NCBI RefSeq assembly: GCF_022378355.1
Contig: NZ_JAKMAJ010000022.1
Span: 1-39,923 of the forward strand
Reading direction: 5' to 3'
Length of the DNA: 39,923 nt
Source: Brenneria bubanii
GTDB lineage: Bacteria > Pseudomonadota > Gammaproteobacteria > Enterobacterales > Enterobacteriaceae
Part shown: piece by piece, positions 1 through 8,683 of the stretch
How positions within the stretch are numbered: the first letter of the stretch is position 1
Layout of the letters: every line of letters starts with the position of its first letter
The notes under the pieces: generated by a model
Seen by the model: the letters and a program-made list of their open reading frames with translations, nothing else
What the model was told of the DNA's origin: nothing
The model's database searches: none
Position numbers and translations under genes: made by a program

Positions 1-820
1 TTGACGCTCCAGTTGCCGTCGCCATTGACCGTAGTCTGATAGGTTTCATTACCCACCCTCACGGTAACCGCATCGCCCGGCTGCACATTGCCGCCGGTTT
101 GACCGCTGACGCTGATGCTTTGGCCAGACTCAGTCGCGTTCACCACGTTATCCGCGGTGATGTTATCGATGCTGATCGAGGCATCCGGCGCCGTGGTGTC
201 AACCGCATAACCGTGGCTTGCGTTAGCCGTTGTCGTGTTGCCAGCGGCATCGGCGGTAGTCACCGTGGCGTTAACCGCGGAATTCCCCGCCAGCACGCTG
301 CCCGGTACATTGACGCTCCAGTTGCCGTCGCCATTGACCGTGGTCTGATAGATCTCATTACCGACGGTGACGGTGACCGCATCGCCAGCCTGCACGTTGC
401 CGTCGGTTTGACCGCTGACGCTGATACTCTGGCCGGACTCAGCCGCGTTCACTACGTTATCGGCGGTGATGTTATCGATGCTGATCGAGGCATCCGGCGC
501 CGTGGTGTCAACGCCGTAATCGTGGCTGGCATTGGCCGTGGTGATATTGCCCGCAGAATCAGTGGTGGTGACCGTCGCCGTCACCGACGTGTTGCCCATC
601 AGCGCGCTGCCCGGCACATTCGCGCTCCAGCTTTTGCCGCCATCGGCATCGGTGGTTACGGTGGCGGGGTAAGTTTGACCGCCGACGGTAACCGTCACCG
701 TGTCGCCAGCCTGTACATCGCCACCCACTTTACCGGTGACGCTAATCGTCTGACCGGATTCCGTCGCGTTCACCACGTTATCGGCGGTGATGGGATCGAT
801 GGTGATCGAAATCGAGGGCG
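1..820 (-). repeat. 309-bp tandem repeats coding Ig-like adhesin domains
   Basis: The same block recurs at 1, 310 and 619 (ttgacgctcc at 1 and 310, a diverged form at 619), an exact period of 309 bp or 103 codons. The copies at 1-309 and 310-618 are nearly identical over long stretches. The copy nearest the N terminus, from 619 to about 820, is more diverged and has a small insertion. The array continues past the left edge, so its copy number is unknown. Such arrays change length by recombination and often break short-read assemblies. Confidence 0.9.
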
Positions 821-1346
821 AAGTTGTATTATCCGTTGTCTCCGAAGCTGGCGCAGTTAACGCTGCCGCTCCGGCAGTGTTTTCATCGGCAGAGGAGGCC
901 GCGCTGAACGTCAGTCCGGCAGTATCATAACCAATGGTGGGGGAAACCATCTGCCCGGTTAACTCCAGGACGACCGGCGTATGGCTGCCGCCGCCGTCTC
1001 CTGCTTCGCCGATATCACTATTCCCGGCCGCCGTTGGCTCCAGAACTTGCGTCGGGTCATCCCCTTGCGCAATAGCGGATTGTAAGGATGCAACATCATC
1101 ATTACTGTCCGCGGCGGTAGCGCCTTTATTGTTCACGCCAGCAACGTCGCTCCAGCTGCTGTCGCGACCTAAATCCAGTGTGCGTCCATCAGGTAACGTG
1201 ATCGAAACAGCGCCGTTATCTCCCGTAACGACTTCTTCTCCGCTATAAATACGTTCACCTGCGACTAACAACCGTTGACTGCCGTCCAAAGAGACGACAA
1301 AAACCTGACCGATAACGAATTTGATGATACCGATTACGCTATTCAA
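1..1346 (-). CDS. LapA-type giant repeat adhesin, N-terminal part (runs off the left edge)
   Basis: About 448 N-terminal residues are visible; the gene continues beyond the window. A TTG start at 1346 is preceded by AAGGGG seven bases upstream, and no better start is visible. Residues 1-65 form a LapA-type retention module: a hydrophobic start (NSVIGIIKFVIGQV), then ITLPDGRTLDLGRDSSW. A TAAG motif at residues 105-108 matches the site where the periplasmic protease LapG cuts Pseudomonas LapA. After an acidic, Gly/Ser-rich linker come Ig-like repeats of about 103 residues (TADNVVNA..ESGQ; VDTTAPDASISID). Known family behaviour: the retention module plugs the TolC-like pore and keeps the adhesin on the surface until LapG releases it when cyclic-di-GMP falls. 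The divergent type I secretion genes at 1725-6733 are the obvious exporter. No lapD or lapG gene is seen in this window. The expected C-terminal RTX and secretion signal is not visible. Confidence 0.88.
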   Translation of the reverse strand, partial: MNSVIGIIKFVIGQVFVVSLDGSQRLLVAGERIYSGEEVVTGDNGAVSITLPDGRTLDLGRDSSWSDVAGVNNKGATAADSNDDVASLQSAIAQGDDPTQVLEPTAAGNSDIGEAGDGGGSHTPVVLELTGQMVSPTIGYDTAGLTFSAASSADENTAGAAALTAPASETTDNTTSPSISITIDPITADNVVNATESGQTISVTGKVGGDVQAGDTVTVTVGGQTYPATVTTDADGGKSWSANVPGSALMGNTSVTATVTTTDSAGNITTANASHDYGVDTTAPDASISIDNITADNVVNAAESGQSISVSGQTDGNVQAGDAVTVTVGNEIYQTTVNGDGNWSVNVPGSVLAGNSAVNATVTTADAAGNTTTANASHGYAVDTTAPDASISIDNITADNVVNATESGQSISVSGQTGGNVQPGDAVTVRVGNETYQTTVNGDGNWSV

Positions 1347-1724
1347 AATAGTTCCCCTTGCTATCTAGTTATTATTTTTGTGTTACGGATAAATTAGTAA
1401 TAGATTGCGACATCATCCTGATGAGTTGTTCTTGCTGTACAAACCTATTGTAAAATTGATTTTATTATTACTGTAAACCAACTTCTTACGTGTCGATCTC
1501 TTGACTCGACGACCAATATAATAAAAAATCCTGCATGTTCTTTCCAGAAGAATACTCACATTGAGTAAATAAGACGTTTTAAATGATATTCATTTCATTA
1601 AAAATTAATGCACTGATATTGCATATATTATCAGAATGTTTATTCAACCATAAGTTTAACTAACCTTTAGATCGGTATAAGAAAAAAATCACGAAATCAA
1701 CTTTTTTCTCAGGAAAATATTATA
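1347..1724. promoter_or_regulatory. Divergent control region between adhesin and secretion genes
   Basis: This 378-base AT-rich gap separates the adhesin start from the TolC-like gene and must hold the promoters for both. No confident -35/-10 pair was assigned. A dyad AAATGA-tat-TCATTT lies at 1581-1595 and resembles half of a Fur box (about 12 of 19 matches to the classical consensus by eye). A TATAAG hexamer near 1676-1681 could be a -10 element for the plus-strand operon. No ORF of note is seen. Confidence 0.45.
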
Positions 1725-3080
1725 ATGGTTTATAATAAATATAGTTTATCAACATTACTTTTCATTACGGTTTTTAGTAATTATGCCAACGCTGACACTA
1801 TTCAGGATGCAATTAAATACACGCTCAACACCCATCCAGAAGTAAGCGCTTCAATTAATAGCCGTTTCTCTGCCGATCATGATTTGCGCGCGGCCAAAGG
1901 TGGATATCTCCCTTCCGTGACGTTAAATGCCGGCACAGGCCGTCAAGAAACGGACAGCCCCTCCACTCGCGCCAGCGGCGATCACCGCGTCGAATTAAGC
2001 CGCAGGGAATCCGGTATTAGCGTAAACCAAATGGTCTTCGACGGTTTCGCTACTTCCAGCGAGGTTGGTCGTCAGCGTGCCACGGTGGACTCCCGTGCTT
2101 ATAAAGTAGTTACTTCCAGCGAAAACACCGCATTAGATGCCGTGCAGGTCTATCTTGATGTGTTGCAGCGCCAGGAATTTGTCCGCCTCGCGGAAATCAA
2201 TCTGGCCAGTCATGAACGTATTTACGATCAGATAAAGCTGCGCAGTCAACAAGGCGTCGGACGTCTTGCCGATTTGGAACAGGCTGAAGCCCGTCTGGCC
2301 CAGGCGCGCAATAATGCATTAACGGAAAAAACCAATCTTGATGACGCCCGAACCAGCTACTACAGCGTGGTGGGTAAAGAACCGGAAAACCTGATTGCGC
2401 CAGCCGCTTCCGCGATTACTTTGCCGACGTCGCTGGAAGAAGCGCGTCGGATCATGCTCGCCAACAATCCTTCCTTGAAATCTGCCGAATCCGATATCGA
2501 AGCGACCGAGAAACAGTACGAAGCCTCTAAATCCACCTTTTATCCCCGCGTAAACATTGAACTGGCGCGCAATGTGGATAACAACATTGACGGCGTTCGC
2601 GGCCACAACAACGAATGGCAGGCGATGGTCAGAATGAGCTACAATCTGTACGAAGGCGGAAGCAGTAAAGCCAATATGGAATCAAAGGCTTATAAAATAA
2701 AAGAAGCACAGGACGTAAGAAATAACGCCCTGCGTTTGCTTAATCAAGAATTGCGTCTGGCCTGGTCTGCGTTGAATAACGCCCGTCAGCAACTCCCTAT
2801 CGCCGCACAATATGCCGATCGCAGCATGCGAGTACGCACCGCTTATCAGAAACAGTTCAGTCTGGGTGAAAGAACGCTGCTGGACTTGCTGGACAGCGAA
2901 AACGAGTTATTTACCGCACAACGCCGCCTGGTGGAAGTTCGGTTTATCGCGCTATTTACCGAATATCGGATAAAATCACGCATGGGCGATTTATTGAAGA
3001 GCTTATCAATTTCTGCGCCCGCAGCCGGCAATAGCCTGACAAATGTCACCACGCATGCAGAGTTACCCGTGTTAAATTAA
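1725..3080 (+). CDS. TolC-family outer membrane protein of type I secretion system (LapE-like)
   Basis: A 451-residue outer membrane channel with a signal peptide ending near ANA-DTIQ (residue 23-24). It has the two-fold repeated helical architecture of the TolC/AggA family: DAIKYTLNTHPEVSA near the N terminus, an NQMVFDGFATSSEVG strand region near 100-115, and MSYNLYEGGSSKA near 310 in the second half. It should form the trimeric exit duct for the adhesin and the docking site for its retention module. AGGA lies 12 bases before the ATG. It is the first gene of a three-gene plus-strand set with the ABC transporter and adaptor. The length is normal for the family. Assignment to LapE rather than general TolC rests on the neighbouring genes. 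Confidence 0.9.
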   Translation: MVYNKYSLSTLLFITVFSNYANADTIQDAIKYTLNTHPEVSASINSRFSADHDLRAAKGGYLPSVTLNAGTGRQETDSPSTRASGDHRVELSRRESGISVNQMVFDGFATSSEVGRQRATVDSRAYKVVTSSENTALDAVQVYLDVLQRQEFVRLAEINLASHERIYDQIKLRSQQGVGRLADLEQAEARLAQARNNALTEKTNLDDARTSYYSVVGKEPENLIAPAASAITLPTSLEEARRIMLANNPSLKSAESDIEATEKQYEASKSTFYPRVNIELARNVDNNIDGVRGHNNEWQAMVRMSYNLYEGGSSKANMESKAYKIKEAQDVRNNALRLLNQELRLAWSALNNARQQLPIAAQYADRSMRVRTAYQKQFSLGERTLLDLLDSENELFTAQRRLVEVRFIALFTEYRIKSRMGDLLKSLSISAPAAGNSLTNVTTHAELPVLN

Positions 3081-3097
3081 TACGCTATTTTGCTATG

Positions 3098-3129
3098 CCC
3101 GTTCTTCGCGCCGTCACGCGGAGAACGGG
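3098..3129 (+). other. Intercistronic hairpin (possible attenuator or RNA stabiliser)
   Basis: CCCGTTCT at 3098-3105 pairs with AGAACGGG at 3122-3129, and inside it CGCG pairs with CGCG around a six-base loop. This gives a stem of roughly 12 pairs. No U tract follows, so full termination is doubtful. It may trim expression of the transporter relative to the outer membrane protein, or stabilise the upstream mRNA. Confidence 0.55.
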
Positions 3130-3198
3130 GCGTTTAGTTACCACTCATAATATTTTCACGTTGCACGGATTGCATTGCGTAAGGAAAACCTCAGCTAA

Positions 3199-5385
3199 AT
3201 GAAGTTGCATTCTGTTCACGATACCCATACGCCTGACGAAGCAGGCCCCCAGGAACATAGCGACCCGCGTAGCCGCCACGACGATCCCTTGCTGGATAGC
3301 TTACTGATACTATGTTCTTTGCAGGGGAAATCGGTCAGCAGGTCAACGCTCACGGCCGGCTTGCCGCTCGCCGCTCAGCGTTTATCAGTGAAATTACTCC
3401 CCAGAGCGGCGGCGCGCGCAGGTTTGCAAGGCAGAGTGCTTAAGCGGCCGTTGGATAAAATTGCCGCGATGTCGCTTCCGGCGATGCTGTTGCTACGCGA
3501 TGGAAGAGCAGCCATTTTGTTGGGCTGGAATGCCGACGGCGATGCCCGCATCATGCCCAGTGAAACGGAAGGCGGCGAAATTACGGTCGATCGCCCGGCA
3601 TTAGAGGAGGACTATCTGGGATTGGTGATGTTTGCCCAACCTCGCCATCAGTTTGATATTCAGTCCGATTCTCTTATCCCCCGCACTAAATCCTGGTTCA
3701 AAGATACGCTTAAACTCTCGCGCTTCCTTTATATGGATGCCGTGCTCGCCAGTTTGCTGGTTAATATCATTGCGCTGGCAACCCCGCTGTTTATCATGAA
3801 CGTCTATGACCGGGTGGTGCCCAATCAGGCGACAGCCACCTTATGGGTGCTGGCTACCGGTATTACCGGCGCGTTTATCTTTGATTTGATATTGAAAACG
3901 CTGCGCGGCATCTGTCTTGATATCGCGGGCAAAAAAACCGATCTGATTATTTCGGCGACGCTGTTTGAGCGCATTACCGGTATGTCGATGAAGGCCCGTC
4001 CGGCAAGGGTCGGCAACTTCGCGCAAAATATCCACGAGTTTCAGTCGCTCAGAGATTTTCTATCCTCGTTAACGCTGACAAGCCTTATCGATTTCCCCTT
4101 CACATTGCTTCTGCTGTTAGTGATTGGGATTATCGGCGGGCCGCTGGTCTGGGTTTCCATCCTCGCCTATCCTATCGCGCTGCTCGCCAGTTGGGCGCTG
4201 CAAAAACCGCTAACGGAAGCGATCGAAAAAACGATGCACCTCGCCAGCGAGCGGCAAGCGACATTGATTGAAACCCTGAGCAGCCTGGACGCAATTAAAG
4301 TCAATAACGCAGAGAGCGAACGACAGTACGTGTGGGAGCAAACCATCGGCAGTCTGAGCCGCCTGGAAATGCGAGCCAAAACATTGTCGTCCCTGGCGGT
4401 TAATCTGACCCAATGGATCCAGCAATTTGCCGGCGTCGCCATGATTGTGGTCGGCGTCTATATGCTGATTGACGGCAAACTCAGTATGGGGGGATTAATC
4501 GCCTGTTATATGCTGAACGGCCGGGCGCTCATCCCGCTGGGACAACTCTCGGGGCTGGTCACGCGTTATCAGCAGGCCCGTCTGACGATGACCACGACCG
4601 AACAAATGATGCAGCTGCCGCAGGAGCGCAATGAGAGTGAACATCCGTTAAAGCGGGAAAACATTCGCGGCAGTATCGAGTTTCGCAACGTGACGTTTCA
4701 TTATCCCGAGCAGAAAAACAGCTCTTTACAGGGAATAAATATTTCCATCGCCGTTGGCGAAAAAGTCGGCATTATCGGACGAAGCGGTTCGGGTAAAAGC
4801 TCGCTACAAAAACTGATCGTCAATCTCTATCAGGCCAATACGGGCAATATCCTCGTTGACGGCGTCGACGTGCGTCAGCTGGACGTCAGCGACCTCCGGC
4901 ATAACATCGGCTACGTACCGCAGGATATCCAACTTTTCAGCGGATCGCTGCGCGATAACCTGATCGTCGGCGCGCGTTACGTTGAAGATGAGACCATGCT
5001 GCAAGCGGCGGAAATCGCCGGGGTTAATGAATTTGCCCGTCTGCATCCCGATGGTTACAACCTTCAGGTGGGTGAACGCGGTCAGCAATTATCCGGCGGC
5101 CAGCGTCAATCGGTCGCGTTGGCTCGCGCGCTACTGCTCGATCCGCCGATTCTGATTTTCGATGAGCCGACCAGCTCCATGGATAACACCAGTGAAGATA
5201 GGCTGAAGAAAGCGCTCGTACCCGTCGTCGCCAACAAAACGCTGTTGCTGGTGACGCATCGCGCGTCGATGCTGTCGTTGGTTGATCGATTAATTATTGT
5301 TGATAAAGGGCGAATTATTGCCGATGGCCCGAAAGCTATCGTCATGGATGCCTTAAAAAAGGGACAGATCAATGCGTCTCGTTGA
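3199..5385 (+). CDS. Type I secretion ABC transporter with degenerate C39-like domain (LapB/LssB type)
   Basis: A 728-residue inner membrane exporter that energises adhesin secretion. Residues 30-150 resemble a C39 peptidase domain but lack the catalytic Cys context, so it is a C39-like docking domain rather than a protease. Membrane segments span about 180-435 (including VNIIALATPLFIMNVYDRVVP). The nucleotide-binding domain spans about 492-725, with Walker A GRSGSGKSS at 527-535, signature LSGGQRQS, Walker B ILIFDEPTSS and the H-loop VTHR. AAGGA lies upstream of the ATG. The 3' end overlaps the next gene by 14 bases, suggesting coupled translation. The domain order fits transporters for large RTX/LapA adhesins, and the divergent adhesin is the likely substrate. 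Confidence 0.92.
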   Translation: MKLHSVHDTHTPDEAGPQEHSDPRSRHDDPLLDSLLILCSLQGKSVSRSTLTAGLPLAAQRLSVKLLPRAAARAGLQGRVLKRPLDKIAAMSLPAMLLLRDGRAAILLGWNADGDARIMPSETEGGEITVDRPALEEDYLGLVMFAQPRHQFDIQSDSLIPRTKSWFKDTLKLSRFLYMDAVLASLLVNIIALATPLFIMNVYDRVVPNQATATLWVLATGITGAFIFDLILKTLRGICLDIAGKKTDLIISATLFERITGMSMKARPARVGNFAQNIHEFQSLRDFLSSLTLTSLIDFPFTLLLLLVIGIIGGPLVWVSILAYPIALLASWALQKPLTEAIEKTMHLASERQATLIETLSSLDAIKVNNAESERQYVWEQTIGSLSRLEMRAKTLSSLAVNLTQWIQQFAGVAMIVVGVYMLIDGKLSMGGLIACYMLNGRALIPLGQLSGLVTRYQQARLTMTTTEQMMQLPQERNESEHPLKRENIRGSIEFRNVTFHYPEQKNSSLQGINISIAVGEKVGIIGRSGSGKSSLQKLIVNLYQANTGNILVDGVDVRQLDVSDLRHNIGYVPQDIQLFSGSLRDNLIVGARYVEDETMLQAAEIAGVNEFARLHPDGYNLQVGERGQQLSGGQRQSVALARALLLDPPILIFDEPTSSMDNTSEDRLKKALVPVVANKTLLLVTHRASMLSLVDRLIIVDKGRIIADGPKAIVMDALKKGQINASR

Positions 5386-6733
5386 GTATGCCAAACGCAT
5401 CAGGCGTTATTTTATCGGGCGTGATGAAGATAGCCTGCATGCCATGCCCGAAGTCAGTCGCGCCATCGTGGAAGACTCCCCCAGAGTCATTCGCATCACG
5501 TTATGGAGCATCGGCGCTTTTTTCCTGTTTTTTATTCTGTGGGCCGCGTTTGCAGACATCGACGAAGTGACCCGCGGCAACGGCAAAGCGATACCTTCAT
5601 CCCGTTTGCAAAAGATTCAAAATCTTGAAGGCGGTATCGTTACTGAATTGTTTGTTCATGAAGGTCAGGTCGTTCAGCCGGGCGATCCCTTGCTGCGGCT
5701 TGACGATACCCGTTTTGCCTCCAACGTTGGGGAAACGGAAGCCGACCGCTTGGCGCTAATCCTGAGAATCGAACGCTTGAATGCCGAAATTAACGATCGT
5801 GCATTAGCGTTATCTTCGGAGATCACGGTCCGATCGCCGGAAATGGCCAAGGGTGAACAGGATCTCTACAACAGCCGGCGCCAGCAATTCCACAATGAAA
5901 TATCGGGATTGGAAGAACAGTTGGTGCAACGCCGGCAGGAACTGCGCGATTTCTCCGCCAAACAGCTCCAGTTTCGCAATAGCCTGAATTTGTTGCAGCA
6001 AGAGATTAGGATGTCGGAACCGCTTATCGCCGAAGGCGCGATTTCCAAGGTGGAAGTATTGCGTCTGCGACGCGCGGAAGTGGAAACCAAAGGTCAGTTG
6101 GAATCCGTCACGCTATCCGTTCCCCGCGCTGAATCAGCCATCAAGGAGATCGAAAACAAGATTCAGGAGACCCGCGGACGTTATAAAAGCGAGGCGTTAG
6201 CGCAGTTGAACGAAGCCCAGACCAATTTGAACAAGCTCTCTGCGACGGGCAAAGCGCTGGAAGACCGGGTCAATCGTACTCTGGTGATTTCGCCGGTGCG
6301 GGGTATTGTGCAACAAATACTGGTGAACACCATTGGCGGCGTTATTCAACCGGGCAGCGATCTGGTTGAGATCGTTCCGCTGGATGATAAGCTGCTGGTC
6401 GAAGCCAGAATCCGTCCGCAGGATATCGCCTTCCTGCATCCGGGGCAGGAAGCGATCATCAAACTCACCGCTTACGACTACACCATCTATGGCGGGTTGA
6501 AAGGTCATCTTGAACAAATTAGCCCGGATACGGTAACCGATAAGGAAGGCAATAGTTTTTATATTATTCGCCTGCGTACCGATAAAAACTATCTGGGAAG
6601 CGCAGAAAAACCCTTGTTGATTATTCCGGGCATGGTCGCTTCGGTCGACATCATAACCGGCAAGAAAACCATTCTCAGCTACCTGCTGAAGCCTATTCTT
6701 CGCGCCAGAGCGGAAGCGCTGCGGGAAAGATAA
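5372..6733 (+). CDS. HlyD-family periplasmic adaptor (LapC-like membrane fusion protein)
   Basis: A 453-residue adaptor linking the ABC transporter to the TolC-like channel. A cytoplasmic N-terminal segment of about 40 residues is followed by one membrane helix (about 42-62). Next comes the first lipoyl half (LQNLEGG-type IQNLEGGIV, then EGQVVQPGDPLLRLD), a long coiled-coil hairpin at about 120-300, and the second lipoyl half and beta-barrel (VRGIVQQILV, IQPGSDLVEIVP). The ATG at 5372 lies within the 3' end of the transporter gene, with an AGGGACAG ribosome site. It ends 29 bases before a strong terminator and completes the type I system. The length is typical. Confidence 0.92.
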   Translation: MRLVEYAKRIRRYFIGRDEDSLHAMPEVSRAIVEDSPRVIRITLWSIGAFFLFFILWAAFADIDEVTRGNGKAIPSSRLQKIQNLEGGIVTELFVHEGQVVQPGDPLLRLDDTRFASNVGETEADRLALILRIERLNAEINDRALALSSEITVRSPEMAKGEQDLYNSRRQQFHNEISGLEEQLVQRRQELRDFSAKQLQFRNSLNLLQQEIRMSEPLIAEGAISKVEVLRLRRAEVETKGQLESVTLSVPRAESAIKEIENKIQETRGRYKSEALAQLNEAQTNLNKLSATGKALEDRVNRTLVISPVRGIVQQILVNTIGGVIQPGSDLVEIVPLDDKLLVEARIRPQDIAFLHPGQEAIIKLTAYDYTIYGGLKGHLEQISPDTVTDKEGNSFYIIRLRTDKNYLGSAEKPLLIIPGMVASVDIITGKKTILSYLLKPILRARAEALRER

Positions 6734-6762
6734 GTAAACGCGCATAGCCTGAGACAAAAGTT

Positions 6763-6806
6763 CGGGGCAGGGTCTTCTTTCTGCATGACCCTGCCCCGCT
6801 TTTTTC
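6763..6806. terminator. Strong intrinsic terminator between convergent operons
   Basis: A perfect 12-bp stem (CGGGGCAGGGTC at 6763-6774 pairing with GACCCTGCCCCG at 6787-6798) is followed by CTTTTTTC on the plus strand. On the minus strand the stem is followed by AACTTTTG, so it probably also stops the tad operon coming the other way. Confidence 0.9.
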
Positions 6807-6811
6807 TTTGA

Positions 6812-8683
6812 TTATTTATTGAGCCGCAGCTCGGTAAGCGACGAAGCGATAGAGGCAAACGCACTCGACAAATCATTGACGTTGGTGGCGTTGAAATAAA
6901 AGCTGCCAGCCCCGCTGGAGCAATTCTGCATCATGGTTTGCGTGCTGGCGTTGGTGCCGCTGCCCAGCACTACCGTATAGATGGTAATGCCTTCGGCACG
7001 AATATTGGTGCAAAGTTGCGAGGTCAGTCGATTTAACGTGGCGTTACCCACCTGCCAGTCGGTTCCAGCCTGATACAGTTTGCCATAGGGCTTTATTTCG
7101 GTACTGCTGTTGTTCAACTCCGTTTCGCCGCCGACGCGAAGCGAATTAAAGTCGGAACTGTTGGCATATTTATAAAACGTGACGTAGTGGTTATCGTCAT
7201 TCAGTTTATCAATAGAAAAAGCATGACTGGCGGAGCCTGTCAACCATGCCTGACTACCCGTCGAATTTTTATATTGGTATTGATATTTGATGGTGTAATC
7301 CACCGGAATATCCCTCTCGCCATCAATCACCACGCCAACGCTGGCGCTGGCCTTATTGGTTATCGGATCAAGACCGTTATTGCCGTCGGTGAGCAGTACA
7401 ATCACTTTGTTCAGACCAATGGCGGGATCGCGCGGCAGGTCGCTATTACCCCAGCCGTCAGCGCCGCGCCAATTCGGATCCAGCATACGCCACGACCATA
7501 ACAATCCCAGCGGGATAATGGTGCGGCCATCCACCCCCATTGCGTTGATTTTATTATTTAACGCATTCGCATTATTAGACAGAAACATCATATCCCGGCT
7601 TTGAGGACAGTTATCACTTCGGATAAAGCCGTATTGCGACTGCTCATAATAGGAATTAAAGGCGAACTTAGGGATGATGTTGCCGCCATCCTTATTCTCG
7701 AGCTCTACGCTAATGCTGCGATTGCCGCTAATCACCGGCTTTGAACCGGGTAAAATTCGATAATCTTTAGCTCCGGAAGCATCAAGCTTTTTCAGTTCCG
7801 CCGTGGTTTTTAATCCGTTGGATTCGCTTAATGTACCTACGGTCATTAATGGCTCAAAACGGCCCGGCAATCCCGGTTCGGCGTTAAAGGTATCGTTCAC
7901 ATAAGGTTCCACCACGCAGCCGCCCCAGTTCTTGTCGGCGGCAATGTAGGGAAGCGCCCGGGCCTCAGCGGATAGCCAGCGTTTCCTATCCCGCCCGACA
8001 TACACGGTGTCTGCAAAGGGAACGATGCCAATATAGGACTGGCTGGCGCTTCCGTCTGTCTGCGCCGCACCCAGCACGGTATTCACCAATTCCGTTGCGG
8101 CGGATTTCAGCCTGACAATCCGATTCTCATTGTTCATTGAACCAGTATTATCCAGCGCCAGCACCATCTCCAGATCGCTGCGCGTGCGGCGCACCGCCCC
8201 ATTTTCCGCAAACAGATTAAACGAGGCTCTGTTCATCAGCCCCGTCACCAGCAGCGGCAGACTACCGTTGGCGGTCATCGAAACCAACTGCGCGCCGGTG
8301 GGGTTACCGGATTCATCGGTTGCGACACTGTAGGTGATAGACACGTTATCTTCGGTAACCGAACTGCCGAGAAAACCCGATGGCATATTGCTGAAAAAGT
8401 AACTGATGGCATCAGCCCGCCAGTTGGCCTCAGCCTCGGCGCTGGAATCCGGCGTAAAGGTGTCCAGATTACGTCCGGCGGAGATCACCGCCGTATCCAG
8501 GGCATTTTGCAACTTGCTTTGCGCCATGCTGTAACGGATAAAATCGATTGAACTCAACAGCGTCAGCAGGAGCAGCGGGAAACAGAGCAGATAGGTCAAG
8601 GTGACCGAGCCGCGCTGATCCTGTTGCAGCATAAGCAAAAACGATTTTGGCCTTATCATGGCTCCCTCGACTTTCAACGTCAT
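6812..8683 (-). CDS. tadG: TadG-like pilus protein with von Willebrand A domain
   Basis: Last gene of the tad operon, 623 residues. A hydrophobic N-terminal helix follows QRG (GSVTLTYLLCFPLLLLTLLSS), resembling TadE-type pseudopilins but with Thr instead of Glu at +5. A von Willebrand A domain starts near 150 with the metal-site motif DNTGS in MVLALDNTGSMNN. A later motif, LLTDGNNG, and the C-terminal VVLGSGTNAS stretch complete the fold. In the family the protein is membrane-anchored, faces the periplasm, and aids pilus assembly or anchoring. The start at 8683 overlaps the tadF stop (ATGA). An in-frame ATG at 8659, preceded by GAGGGAG, is an equally credible start. Confidence 0.87.
   Translation of the reverse strand: MTLKVEGAMIRPKSFLLMLQQDQRGSVTLTYLLCFPLLLLTLLSSIDFIRYSMAQSKLQNALDTAVISAGRNLDTFTPDSSAEAEANWRADAISYFFSNMPSGFLGSSVTEDNVSITYSVATDESGNPTGAQLVSMTANGSLPLLVTGLMNRASFNLFAENGAVRRTRSDLEMVLALDNTGSMNNENRIVRLKSAATELVNTVLGAAQTDGSASQSYIGIVPFADTVYVGRDRKRWLSAEARALPYIAADKNWGGCVVEPYVNDTFNAEPGLPGRFEPLMTVGTLSESNGLKTTAELKKLDASGAKDYRILPGSKPVISGNRSISVELENKDGGNIIPKFAFNSYYEQSQYGFIRSDNCPQSRDMMFLSNNANALNNKINAMGVDGRTIIPLGLLWSWRMLDPNWRGADGWGNSDLPRDPAIGLNKVIVLLTDGNNGLDPITNKASASVGVVIDGERDIPVDYTIKYQYQYKNSTGSQAWLTGSASHAFSIDKLNDDNHYVTFYKYANSSDFNSLRVGGETELNNSSTEIKPYGKLYQAGTDWQVGNATLNRLTSQLCTNIRAEGITIYTVVLGSGTNASTQTMMQNCSSGAGSFYFNATNVNDLSSAFASIASSLTELRLNK

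Noticed and set aside
1-820. CRISPR-like periodicity
   Set aside because: The repeat unit is 309 bp and coding, with no short repeats and unique spacers.
99-860. Long plus-strand ORF of 253 codons
   Set aside because: It is antisense to the adhesin repeats; its periodic sequence simply mirrors the 309-bp repeat, and the minus strand gives a recognisable retention module and Ig-like domains.
3285-3650. Active C39 peptidase domain in the ABC transporter
   Set aside because: The catalytic Cys context is absent, so it is a C39-like domain as in transporters of RTX adhesins.
6197-6757. Minus-strand ORF of 186 codons
   Set aside because: It is antisense to the HlyD-family gene, which has clear family motifs in its own frame.
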